Below are positions 16,835 through 24,404 of a stretch of DNA of 64,000 nt, piece by piece. The position numbers and the translations under genes are program-made. Below the pieces are notes generated by a model. The model was given only the letters and a program-made list of their open reading frames with translations, did not search any database and was not told where the DNA came from. This stretch comes from Amycolatopsis orientalis DSM 43388 (GTDB lineage: Bacteria; Actinomycetota; Actinomycetes; Mycobacteriales; Pseudonocardiaceae), in NCBI RefSeq assembly GCF_000411975.1, contig NZ_ASXG01000079.1:1-64000 (forward strand), written 5' to 3'. The stretch's first letter is position 1. Every line of letters begins with the position of its first letter.

Positions 16835-17031
16835 TTTCGGCCAGTCCGGCAGCGTGGGCAGCGAGTTTTCGATGCGGGCACAGCCGTTCCGGTCCAGCGC
16901 GGGCGGGCCGACGTCGGGCTGGCGCGGGGAGCGGCGTGGGCGGCTTGGGCGGGGACCAGCCCGCCCAGGAGGACGAGCGCGGCGAGGGCGACCCGGTTCC
17001 GGGCGCGCGGGGAGCGAGGAGGTCTGGCCAT
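16835..17031 (-). pseudogene. Out-of-frame signal peptide of the GH3 gene
   Basis: From the ATG at 17031 a classical signal peptide is read (basic MARPPRSPRARNR, hydrophobic VALAALVLLGGLVPAQA, AxA site AHA). After about 37 codons the sensible sequence moves to the frame of the GH3 body, where PDVGPPALDRNGCARIENSL can be read on into that gene. The switch falls near 16915-16927, in a G/C run where a single missing base would explain it. Confidence 0.7.
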
Positions 17032-17116
17032 CGACAGTCCGTTCTGCGGAGGGCGGCCCGGAGCGGGCACCGGTGATCCTGACCGGGCAAACCGGACTCC
17101 GTCAATCCGCCGACCG

Positions 17117-17134
17117 CAGTGGTTCAGTCCACTG
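17117..17134. promoter_or_regulatory. Candidate operator upstream of the GH3 gene
   Basis: Perfect CAGTGG-N6-CCACTG dyad in the 202-bp divergent region between the GH3 and dienelactone hydrolase genes. It could serve either gene. Weak evidence from symmetry only. Confidence 0.3.
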
Positions 17135-17233
17135 ACCGGACAGGAAACGCGACATCCGCACGGCGCGGCGGCGCCTCGGCGGACGGGGCTAGATTGATCT
17201 CGTACGCACTGGATTCGATGGAGGACAAAGCGG

Positions 17234-17977
17234 ATGCGCAAGGAAAAGCTGGACGTTCCGGCCGCCGACGGGACCGCGGACGCGTACCTGGCCGTGCCGG
17301 ACGGCGGGCCGCATCCCGGGGTGCTGCTCTTCCCGGACGCGTTCGGGCTGCGGCCGCGGATCGAGGAGATGGCCGACCGCATCGCCGAGGCGGGCTACGC
17401 CGTGCTGGCCCCGAACCTGCTCTACCGCGGCGGCCGGGCGCCGCTGGTGGACTTCGCCGCGCTGGAAGACCCGGAGAAGCGCGGCGAGGTCTTCGGCAAG
17501 CTGATGCCGATGATCGAGGCCCTCGACACCGACGCGATCACCCGCGACGCGGAGAAGTACCTCGATTGGTTCGCCGCGCAGGACGGCGTCGCGCAGGGGC
17601 CGGTCGTGATCACCGGCTACTGCATGGGCGGCCTGAACGCGCTGCGCGTGATCGAGGCGTTCCCGGACCGGGTCAAGGCGATCGCGTCGTTCCACGGCGG
17701 ACGCCTCGTCACCGACCAGTCGGACAGCCCGCACCTGCGGGTCGGCTCGATCGCCGGCGAGGTGTACTTCGGGCACGCCGACCAGGACCCGTCGATCACC
17801 GCCGAGCAGATCAAGACGCTGGAGCAGGCGCTCGACGAGGCCGGGGTGACCTACCGGTCGGAGGTCTACGAGGGCGCGTCGCACGGGTTCACGATGTCGG
17901 ACACGGCGGCCTACCACGAAGAGGGCGAGAAGCGGCACTGGGACAACCTGTTCGCGCTGCTGGAGCGGGTGCGCTGA
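17234..17977 (+). CDS. Dienelactone hydrolase family protein
   Basis: 247 aa alpha/beta hydrolase. Catalytic triad recognisable: Cys in GYCMGGLN (near residue 135), Asp in GHADQDPSI, His in GASHGFTM. The Cys nucleophile and PDAFGLRPRIEEMADRIAEAGY are typical of carboxymethylenebutenolidase (dienelactone hydrolase), which opens lactones in chlorocatechol breakdown. No other pathway gene is adjacent, so the natural substrate may differ. Start ATG at 17234 is preceded by GAGGACAAAGCGG. Confidence 0.9.
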   Translation: MRKEKLDVPAADGTADAYLAVPDGGPHPGVLLFPDAFGLRPRIEEMADRIAEAGYAVLAPNLLYRGGRAPLVDFAALEDPEKRGEVFGKLMPMIEALDTDAITRDAEKYLDWFAAQDGVAQGPVVITGYCMGGLNALRVIEAFPDRVKAIASFHGGRLVTDQSDSPHLRVGSIAGEVYFGHADQDPSITAEQIKTLEQALDEAGVTYRSEVYEGASHGFTMSDTAAYHEEGEKRHWDNLFALLERVR

Positions 17978-18065
17978 ACCGCGGAACGGCGGGGCCCGGC
18001 ACGCAGGACGCGCTCGCGGCCGGGCCCTGCGCGCGGAATCGGCGGCGGCCCCTTACGCTGGCCGC

Positions 18066-18422
18066 ATGGCCGATGGTGCGCTGTGCCGCGAACCGGTGGA
18101 GCTGACCGGGCGCGAGCGCTCGGTCCTGCGGAGCGTCGCGGTCCGCGGGACGGAGCCCGAGCTGTTCTGCGAGCTGGAGGCCGGGCACGGCCACGAGCAC
18201 GCGACCCCGGTCGGCGGACGCGGCGAGGAGCCGCCGATGTGGCTGCGCTGGTGGCCCGGCCGCCGCGTGCTGGAGACCCGCGCGCTCTGCGGCGCGGAGT
18301 CCGACGAGGGCGTTTTCTGCCGGGTTCCCGGCGGGCACGAGGGCGGCCACAGCTACGAGCTGGCCGCGCCGGAGGAGGCCGGGCCGCTGGCCGACGCGGG
18401 GCTGCCGGCCGGCCGCCGGTAA
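18066..18422 (+). CDS. Hypothetical protein with Cys/His-rich repeats
   Basis: 118 aa soluble protein not recognised by me. Two related segments, CELEAGHGHEHA and CRVPGGHEGGHSYE, and further cysteines at CREP and LCGAE suggest a small metal-binding unit duplicated within the chain. The promoter looks leaderless: TACGCT at 18054-18059 stands 6 nt before the ATG. It precedes phoU by 11 bp and may be co-transcribed. Confidence 0.7.
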   Translation: MADGALCREPVELTGRERSVLRSVAVRGTEPELFCELEAGHGHEHATPVGGRGEEPPMWLRWWPGRRVLETRALCGAESDEGVFCRVPGGHEGGHSYELAAPEEAGPLADAGLPAGRR

Positions 18423-18433
18423 AGTCGCTCGAC

Positions 18434-19078
18434 ATGCGCGAAGGCTTCCACGACGACCTGAAACAGCTCGACGGGCGTCTGGCGGCGATGGCCGGGGCGG
18501 CGGCCGAGGCGATGCGCCGGGCCACCCGGGCGCTGCTGACCGCGGACCTGCCGCTGGCCGAGCAGGTGCTCAGCGGCGACGCGGACCTCGACGACCAGCG
18601 CGCCGCCTGCGAGGACGAGGCCTATTCGCTGCTCGCGCTGCAAGCCCCGGTGGCCGGCGACCTGCGGGCCGTGCTGGCCGCGGTGTACTGCGCGGAGAAG
18701 CTCGAGCGGATGGGCGACCTGGCCGCGCACATCGCGGGCACCGCGCGGCGCGGCCACCCGGAACCGACCGTGCCGCCCGACCTGGAGCCGGTGTTCGCCG
18801 AACTCGGCGAGGTCACCTCCGCGATGGCGGAACGGCTCGCGGACCTCGTGCACGGCGAGGCCCGCGGCGGCTATGCCGAACTGAGCCGCGCCGACGAGCG
18901 GGTGGACGAGCTGCACGCGCGCGTGATGGCGACGGTGACCGCGCCGGATTGGACGCAGGACCAGCGGATCGCGGTCGCGGTGAGCCTGCTTACGCGTTTT
19001 TACGAGCGTTTCGCCGACCAGGCGGTGTCGGTCGCGAAGCGCCTGGAGTTCGCCGCGACGGGCGATCTCCCGGGCTGA
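18434..19078 (+). CDS. phoU: Phosphate uptake regulator PhoU
   Basis: 214 aa all-helical protein with two PhoU repeats (about 10-95 and 115-205); ERMGDLAAHIAGTARR and the second-repeat ERFADQAVSVAKRLEF carry the E-R-x-x-D metal-binding signature. PhoU restrains the PstSCAB phosphate importer and the PhoR kinase under phosphate sufficiency; no pst genes are in the window. TAAAGT 8 nt before the ATG suggests its own leaderless promoter. The last 89 bp overlap the convergent PAP2 gene. Confidence 0.93.
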   Translation: MREGFHDDLKQLDGRLAAMAGAAAEAMRRATRALLTADLPLAEQVLSGDADLDDQRAACEDEAYSLLALQAPVAGDLRAVLAAVYCAEKLERMGDLAAHIAGTARRGHPEPTVPPDLEPVFAELGEVTSAMAERLADLVHGEARGGYAELSRADERVDELHARVMATVTAPDWTQDQRIAVAVSLLTRFYERFADQAVSVAKRLEFAATGDLPG

Positions 19079-20210
19079 CCTCCGGCGGCGGCCCGGCCGG
19101 GGCTTGATTCGACGGGCGCGGCGGCGAACCCGCGGTGCGGCCGTGCGGCGGACCTGCCGGACGCGGCTGCGGCGAGCGCGCCGGACGGACCGGCGGCTGG
19201 TTGCCGCCGCGAGCCGCTGGCGGCGCGGGCGGACGGCCCGGGTGCGGCGGGGCAGCGGCAGTGCGGGGCTGGGGCATCGGCTGCGAGCTTTGCCGTCGGG
19301 GTCCGGAGGTGCCTGCCGCACCGGTCTGGCGCGCGACGGCGCGGGTGGGCTGCGAGTTCTGCCGCCCCGGCAAGGAGGCGTCCGCCGCGCCGGGCCGGGG
19401 CAGGGGTTGCGAATTCTGCCGCCGGGGCGCACCGCTCGCGTCGGGTCCGCCAGCCGGGCGGACGCGCCGGGTGGGCTGAGCTGGCGCTTCGGGCGGACCG
19501 ACGCGGCGAGCACGCGGGGGAGCGGCTCCGTCCCGAACGTCCGGCCGAGGCGCGGCGTCCTGCTCCGAGGAAGCGTCGCGGGCACTGCGCGGCGACGCAC
19601 CTTCCGGGACCACGCCCAGCAGCCCGAACGGCACCTTCCCGGCGAACCGCTCCACGAGCCCGGTGGCCGGAGCCAGCGCGTACCGCTGCGACAGCAACGC
19701 CATCCCGGCCCCGAGCGCGAGCCCGATCAGCACGTCATGCGGATAGTGCGCCCCCACGAACACCCGCGAGAAACCCATCGTCGCGGCGAAGGCGGCGAGC
19801 CACGGCGCGCCCTTGCGCCAGGCGAAGGCCCCGCCGAGCGCGACCGCGGCCGCGATCGTCGAGTGGTTGCTGGGAAACGACCAGTCGCCCGGCGGCGGGC
19901 AGGCGCCGACGATCGCCTCCGGCGGCAGCCCCCGGCACGGCCGCTGCTCGTGCACGAAGGCTTTCACGATCTCGCTGAGCACGTAAGCGACCACCGTCGC
20001 CGCCGGGACCAGCAGCGCCGCCGCCATCCGTTCGGACGAGCCGGTCGCGCGCGCCCGCCACCAGAGCCAGACGAAGAACGGGGCCACGAGGACCAGGCCG
20101 TACTGCGTGTACGCCAGCACGATCGACTGCACCCAGCCGGGCATCGCGAGCCCGAAATGGGTGATCGCGTCGTACGTCTCGCTGCTGGAAGCTCCGGCCG
20201 CGGTCGCCAT
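18990..20210 (-). CDS. PAP2-family membrane phosphatase with long proline-rich tail
   Basis: 406 aa. Residues 1-215 form a PAP2 lipid-phosphatase domain with all three motifs: KAFVHEQRP, PSNHS and SRVFVGAHYPHD, and about five membrane helices. Such enzymes remove phosphate from undecaprenyl-PP, phosphatidic acid or similar. The remaining ~190 residues are a disordered Pro/Arg/Ala tail with near-repeats RRQNSQPLP, RQNSQPT and RRQSSQPMP. Start ATG at 20210 follows GAGAGGGG. The tail coding region overlaps phoU antisense by 89 bp. Confidence 0.88.
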   Translation of the reverse strand: MATAAGASSSETYDAITHFGLAMPGWVQSIVLAYTQYGLVLVAPFFVWLWWRARATGSSERMAAALLVPAATVVAYVLSEIVKAFVHEQRPCRGLPPEAIVGACPPPGDWSFPSNHSTIAAAVALGGAFAWRKGAPWLAAFAATMGFSRVFVGAHYPHDVLIGLALGAGMALLSQRYALAPATGLVERFAGKVPFGLLGVVPEGASPRSARDASSEQDAAPRPDVRDGAAPPRARRVGPPEAPAQPTRRVRPAGGPDASGAPRRQNSQPLPRPGAADASLPGRQNSQPTRAVARQTGAAGTSGPRRQSSQPMPQPRTAAAPPHPGRPPAPPAARGGNQPPVRPARSPQPRPAGPPHGRTAGSPPRPSNQAPAGPPPEVSPGDRPSRRTPGASRPTPPGRRNARKNA

Positions 20211-20338
20211 ACAACCCCTCTCCGGCCCGCCGGTTCGCCTGGCGGCCATCTCGCGTTCACCCGAAGGTCACGAGGGTACCGAGCGGCGGAGAGGAGTACG
20301 CGACGCCCCGTGAGTCCGCGGGGACTCTCCGGGGCGGG

Positions 20339-20725
20339 TCAGGAGTCGGTGGTGTGCTTGCAGGTGACCGGCTTGCCGGGACCGGGAGCGCTCGCCTTGG
20401 CGAGTTCCTTGGTCTTGTCCAGCAGGATCCGGCAGCGCAGCGTCGCGGCGGTCGAGGGCGTCGCGGTGACCGAGGCGTCCTGTCCGGCGCTGACCACCAC
20501 GTCCTGTTTCCACGGCAGCCCGAGCGGGCCGGTGAGCTGGTGCGGCGCGACCTTGTTCTCGTAGCGGTTGCCGGATTCGCCGTAGGTGACGCCGGTGGCC
20601 GTGGTCTGCTGGTCGGAGGTGACCTCGTAGGTGATCGCCCACGACTTGCCGGTCGGGTTGGAGCACGCGGCGAGGCCGGCGAGCGCCGCGGCGGCGCAGG
20701 TAGCGGAGAGTGCTTTCTTGATCAC
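20339..20725 (-). CDS. MmpS-like lipoprotein
   Basis: 128 aa. Lipoprotein signal peptide (MIKKALSATCAAAALAGLAAC, lipobox LAAC near residue 21). The mature part, with ITYEVTSDQ, LPWKQDVVVSAG and LRCRILLDKTKEL, resembles MmpS accessory proteins that in mycobacteria partner RND transporters; no MmpL gene is nearby. It starts with GTG at 20725, overlapping the stop of the upstream FtsW-type gene by 4 bp (GTGA), so translation is probably coupled. Confidence 0.75.
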   Translation of the reverse strand: MIKKALSATCAAAALAGLAACSNPTGKSWAITYEVTSDQQTTATGVTYGESGNRYENKVAPHQLTGPLGLPWKQDVVVSAGQDASVTATPSTAATLRCRILLDKTKELAKASAPGPGKPVTCKHTTDS

Positions 20726-21930
20726 GCGGAGACTGTATCGGAGCTCTTGTTCCGCAGCCCGGCGAGGAACGTCCGGGCGGCCGGTTCCTCCCGCGCGGCC
20801 TGGGCGAGGATGCCGAACTGCAGCATGGTGACCACGAGCGAGGTCCCGCCCGCGGACACCAGCGGCAGCGTCACGCCGGTCACCGGCAGCGCGCCGGCGA
20901 CGTAGCCGATGTTGATCAGCGCCTGCGCCACCAGCAGCAAAGTGGTCGTCCCGGCGACCAGCCGCACCCACGGGTCGGCGACCCGCGACGCGGTCCGCAA
21001 GCCGATCACCGCGAGATAGCCGAAGAGTCCCAGCACGACGAGGCAGCCGGCGAACCCGAGTTCCTCGCCGACGAGCGCGAACACGAAATCGTTCTGGACG
21101 TCGGGCAGATAGCTCCATTTCGCCGCTCCGCGGCCGAGTCCGACGCCGAACCAGCCGCCGTCGGCGAGGGCGTATTGCGCCTGCTGTGCCTGGTAACCGC
21201 TGCCGCTCGCGTCGGGATTCGGCGAAAGAAAAGAAAGGATGCGGGCGAGCCGGTAACTGGCGAAAAGGGCGAGTACGACGATTCCGGCGACACCTCCGGC
21301 GAGAATCGCAGCGAACAAGCGCTTCGGCGCGCCGGCGAACCACAGCAAGCCCAAGGTGATCAAGGCGAGTGTGACGGTGCCGCTGAGGTTCGGCTGGGCC
21401 AGCAGCAGGGCGCACAACGCGAGCGTCACCGGGATCAGCGGCACCAGCAGATGCCGCCAATGGTGCAGCACTTTCCGCTTCGACACCAGCAGATGCGCGC
21501 CCCAGAACACCAGCGCGACCTTCGCGATTTCCACAGGCTGCAAGGTGATCGGCCCGGCCGACAGCCAGCGTTGCGCGCCGCCGTGGTCGGAACCCAGCGG
21601 GGTCAGCACCAGAAGCAGCAGCACGACCGCGGCGGCGAGCGCCGGGGTAGCGGCCTTGCGCAGCCGGGAAAACGGGATCCGCAGGCCGAGCACGAAAGCG
21701 ACCGCGCCGAGGGCGACGAACATCAGATGCCGGAAAAAGGCTTGGTACACCCCGGTTCCGGCGGCCGGGTCGGCCGCTGCGGCCGAGGACGACAGCGCCA
21801 TCACCGCGCCGAGCAGCGTCAGCAACGCCCAAATCGCGACGATGATCCGGAACGACGCGAGCGGATGCGCGAAAAACTGTCCGATTGCGTGCCGGGCGGG
21901 TTTGCTGTCCGGCTCGGTTGGCGACTCCAC
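20722..21930 (-). CDS. FtsW/RodA/SpoVE family SEDS protein
   Basis: 402 aa polytopic membrane protein. SEDS hallmarks: GGAQRWLSAGPITLQPVEIAKVALV, QPNLSGTVTLALI, and the C-terminal LPLVSAGGTSLVV. SEDS proteins polymerise peptidoglycan from lipid II together with a class B PBP. No cell-division cluster surrounds it, so this is probably an accessory paralogue rather than the main ftsW or rodA. Starts at GTG 21930. The downstream lipoprotein overlaps it by 4 bp. Confidence 0.9.
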   Translation of the reverse strand: MESPTEPDSKPARHAIGQFFAHPLASFRIIVAIWALLTLLGAVMALSSSAAAADPAAGTGVYQAFFRHLMFVALGAVAFVLGLRIPFSRLRKAATPALAAAVVLLLLVLTPLGSDHGGAQRWLSAGPITLQPVEIAKVALVFWGAHLLVSKRKVLHHWRHLLVPLIPVTLALCALLLAQPNLSGTVTLALITLGLLWFAGAPKRLFAAILAGGVAGIVVLALFASYRLARILSFLSPNPDASGSGYQAQQAQYALADGGWFGVGLGRGAAKWSYLPDVQNDFVFALVGEELGFAGCLVVLGLFGYLAVIGLRTASRVADPWVRLVAGTTTLLLVAQALINIGYVAGALPVTGVTLPLVSAGGTSLVVTMLQFGILAQAAREEPAARTFLAGLRNKSSDTVSA

Positions 21931-21993
21931 AACGACAGAGTGTGTGCTGTTTTCGCTTCGGGGTGGCTGACCGACTCGCCCGGGTGGCGGAAA

Positions 21994-22365
21994 TTACCGC
22001 CCGGATTCCTGATTGGCCTCGTCGACCTCGGCCATGTGCTCTTCCGCCCACGTCCGCAACACCGCGAGCGCGGATTCCAGCGACGCGCCCAGCGCGGTGA
22101 GCCGGTAATGCACCCGGGGCGGCACGGTGTCCTCGACCCGGCGCGTGACGAGACCGTCTCGGACGAGGCTCTGCAGCGTCACCGAGAGCATCTTCTGCGA
22201 AACCCCGGGAATGCGGCGGCGGAGGTCGGCGAAGCGCACCTCGTCCGGCGCGGCCTCGGCGAGGATCTTGACCGTCATCGAGGTCCACTTCGTCCCGATC
22301 CGGTCGAGCAGCCGCCGCGTCGGGCAGGCCGGGTCGAACAGATCGCCGCGGGCGGAGGAGGTCAC
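21994..22365 (-). CDS. HxlR-family transcriptional regulator
   Basis: 123 aa winged helix. Typical order: CPTRRLLDRIGTKWTSMTVKIL, RFADLRRRIPGVSQKMLSVTLQSLVRDGLV and the wing RRVEDTVPPRVHYRLTALG. The lone Cys at residue 14 is conserved in redox-responsive members. Divergent from an alpha/beta hydrolase with matching operator-like sequences in between, so it probably represses that gene and itself. Confidence 0.9.
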   Translation of the reverse strand: MTSSARGDLFDPACPTRRLLDRIGTKWTSMTVKILAEAAPDEVRFADLRRRIPGVSQKMLSVTLQSLVRDGLVTRRVEDTVPPRVHYRLTALGASLESALAVLRTWAEEHMAEVDEANQESGR

Positions 22366-22414
22366 CTCGGGCTCACCACCTGTCGGGAAAGTGCCGTCTT
22401 GGCGGCACCGCTGC

Positions 22415-22449
22415 GGTTACCTACCGTGTGTTGGTAACCAATGGTAACC
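22415..22449. promoter_or_regulatory. HxlR-type operator cluster
   Basis: GGTTACC at 22415-22421, its inverse GGTAACC at 22433-22439, and a second GGTAACC at 22443-22449, directly before the hydrolase Shine-Dalgarno. GTAAC-rich sites of this kind are common between HxlR genes and their targets. Confidence 0.55.
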
Positions 22450-22461
22450 ACAGGAGGTCCG

Positions 22462-23289
22462 ATGGACGCGGTGCGGCAGGTCGAAGCGAACGGGGTCCGG
22501 CTCAACGTCGCGGTCGCCGGGAGCGGTCCCGCGCTGGTGTTGCTGCACGGCTTCCCGCACACCTGGCAGCTCTGGAGCGAAGTCATCCCGGCCCTTGCCG
22601 AGCGGTACCGGGTGCTCGCGCCGGATCTTCGCGGGCTGGGCGCGAGCAGCCGGCCGGAGAACGGGTTCGACGCCGGGACAGTCGCCGCCGACGTCGCGGC
22701 GCTGCTCGACGCGATGGGGGAGCCGGACGCCGACGTCGTGGCGATCGACCTCGCCGTTTCCGGGGCTCTGCTGCTGGCGTTGCGGCAGCCGGAGCGGGTG
22801 CGCCGGCTGGTGCTGATGGAGTCGCTGCCCTGGGGTTTCCCGGCCAGCCCGCCGTGGTGGTTCGGTTTCCACGCGGTGCCGGGACTGGCCGAGACTGTCC
22901 TGAATGGACACGAGGCGGAGTACGTGGGGTGGTTCCTCGACCAGGGCACGCTCGGCCGCGGCGTTCCGGCGGACCTCCAAGCGGCGTTCGCCGAGGCGTA
23001 CACCGGCGCCGAAGCGCTCCGCTGCGCCTTCGAGTACTACCGGGCAATGCCGGAAAGCGTCCGGCAGCTGACCGAAGCGGCGGAGAAGCGGCTGACCGTC
23101 CCGACGCTCGCGATCGGCGGGAATCCCGTCGGCGACGCGCTGGAGCGGCAACTGCGCCTGATCGCCGACGACCTCACCGCCCACGTGCTGCCGGACTGCG
23201 GGCACCTGATCCCGCTGGACCGTCCGCGCGAGCTCCTCGATTTGCTGCTGCCGTTCCTGTCGCGGGAGATACTGGCCGGGTGTCGTTGA
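22462..23289 (+). CDS. Alpha/beta hydrolase, haloalkane dehalogenase/epoxide hydrolase-like
   Basis: 275 aa. LLHGFPHTWQLWSEV (oxyanion region), DLRGLGASSRP and a C-terminal DCGHLIPLDRP (His). The nucleophile elbow reads VVAIDLAVSGALL: the usual G-x-Nuc-x-G is not preserved (A-I-D-L-A). An Asp nucleophile, as in dehalogenases and epoxide hydrolases, is possible at this site. ATG at 22462 follows AGGAGG. Presumed target of the divergent HxlR regulator. Confidence 0.85.
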   Translation: MDAVRQVEANGVRLNVAVAGSGPALVLLHGFPHTWQLWSEVIPALAERYRVLAPDLRGLGASSRPENGFDAGTVAADVAALLDAMGEPDADVVAIDLAVSGALLLALRQPERVRRLVLMESLPWGFPASPPWWFGFHAVPGLAETVLNGHEAEYVGWFLDQGTLGRGVPADLQAAFAEAYTGAEALRCAFEYYRAMPESVRQLTEAAEKRLTVPTLAIGGNPVGDALERQLRLIADDLTAHVLPDCGHLIPLDRPRELLDLLLPFLSREILAGCR

Positions 23290-24404
23290 CGTCCGAGCTG
23301 GCCGACCCGCGAGGGAAACTCGCGCGCTGGTGCACTCGCGTGTTCACCGGCACCGCCGCGGCTGCGCGCCGAGTCGAGGAGGCGACGAACGGGGTGCGCC
23401 CGGTCCGCCCTGCGCTCGCGCGCCCGCCCCGGCAGCACTGGGCCGAGATCGGCGGCGCGTTCGGCCAGCGGGTCGCGGACCTCGTGCAGGCCGCGCCGCC
23501 GTACTACGCGCTGCTCGGCATGGTCCGGGCGCAGTGGGGCAGCGGTCCGTGGGCGCACGCGCAGGCCGCCGCGTACCCGACGCACGACGAGCTTCCGGCG
23601 GAGTACCGGGCGCGGGCGCTCGGCATCCGTCCTGCGGCGGCGACCTGGCTGGACCTCGGCGACGGACTGCCGGACGGCGGGGCGCTGCCGGGCGCCGAGG
23701 AGCTGTGGGGCGAACTGCTGGCACGCGCGCGCCGCTACCAGGCACGGCATGCGCCGCCCGGCGTGCTTGGCGGACCGGGCGCGGAGGCCGGACTGGCGCG
23801 GACTAACTGGGTGCTGTCGGCGTGCGAGGACATCTACCGCTCCGGGCGCATCGACCCCCGGCTCGCCCGGGTCGTCGACGGCGGCGGCACGATCGCCGAC
23901 CTGCGCGCCCTGCCGTCCGACGCTCAGGTGACCGAGCTGGCGGAACTCGCGAAACGCCTGCACGACAACGGTGCGCTGTGGGAACTGCGCCGGCTCGGCG
24001 GCGCCCAGCCGGAGGGTTATCCGCTCGGGATCGCCGGGCCGACCGTCGTTCCCGGCTGGGCGGACGGCGACCTCGTGCTCGGGAAACTCGATCCGGAAGC
24101 CGGGATCGCCGCCGGGACGCTGCTGGACGTGAAGACCGTGCTGACCGTCGGCGACCCGGACCGGGCCGGGCGCTGGCTGTGGCAGATCCTGCTGTACGCC
24201 TGGCTCGACGTCGCCGACCTGTACCGGATCCGGGACGTCGGGCTGCTGCTCGGGCGGCACGGCAAGCTGGTCTGCTGGCCGGTCGACGAGCTGGCCGCGG
24301 AGCTGCTCGGCGGGGACGGCCTGGTCGATCACCGCCGCGACGAGTTCAGGGACATGGCACGCGGGCTGCTCGATTCGGCCGGGCTGAGCTTGGCCGACGG
24401 CTGA
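23280..24404 (+). CDS. Hypothetical protein with RecB/PD-(D/E)XK nuclease-like motifs
   Basis: 374 aa, GTG start at 23280 overlapping the hydrolase end by 10 bp. No name is known to me. Near the C-terminus DGDLVLGKLDPEAG is followed by TLLDVKTV and then WQILLYAWLD (about residues 250-315). This order (acidic residue, D-x-K, Q-x3-Y) is that of RecB/Cas4-type PD-(D/E)XK nucleases. The N-terminal 200 residues are rich in Trp/Ala/Arg and are not recognised. Function as a nuclease is inference. The 3' end overlaps the EamA gene by 76 bp. Confidence 0.75.
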   Translation: MSLTSELADPRGKLARWCTRVFTGTAAAARRVEEATNGVRPVRPALARPPRQHWAEIGGAFGQRVADLVQAAPPYYALLGMVRAQWGSGPWAHAQAAAYPTHDELPAEYRARALGIRPAAATWLDLGDGLPDGGALPGAEELWGELLARARRYQARHAPPGVLGGPGAEAGLARTNWVLSACEDIYRSGRIDPRLARVVDGGGTIADLRALPSDAQVTELAELAKRLHDNGALWELRRLGGAQPEGYPLGIAGPTVVPGWADGDLVLGKLDPEAGIAAGTLLDVKTVLTVGDPDRAGRWLWQILLYAWLDVADLYRIRDVGLLLGRHGKLVCWPVDELAAELLGGDGLVDHRRDEFRDMARGLLDSAGLSLADG

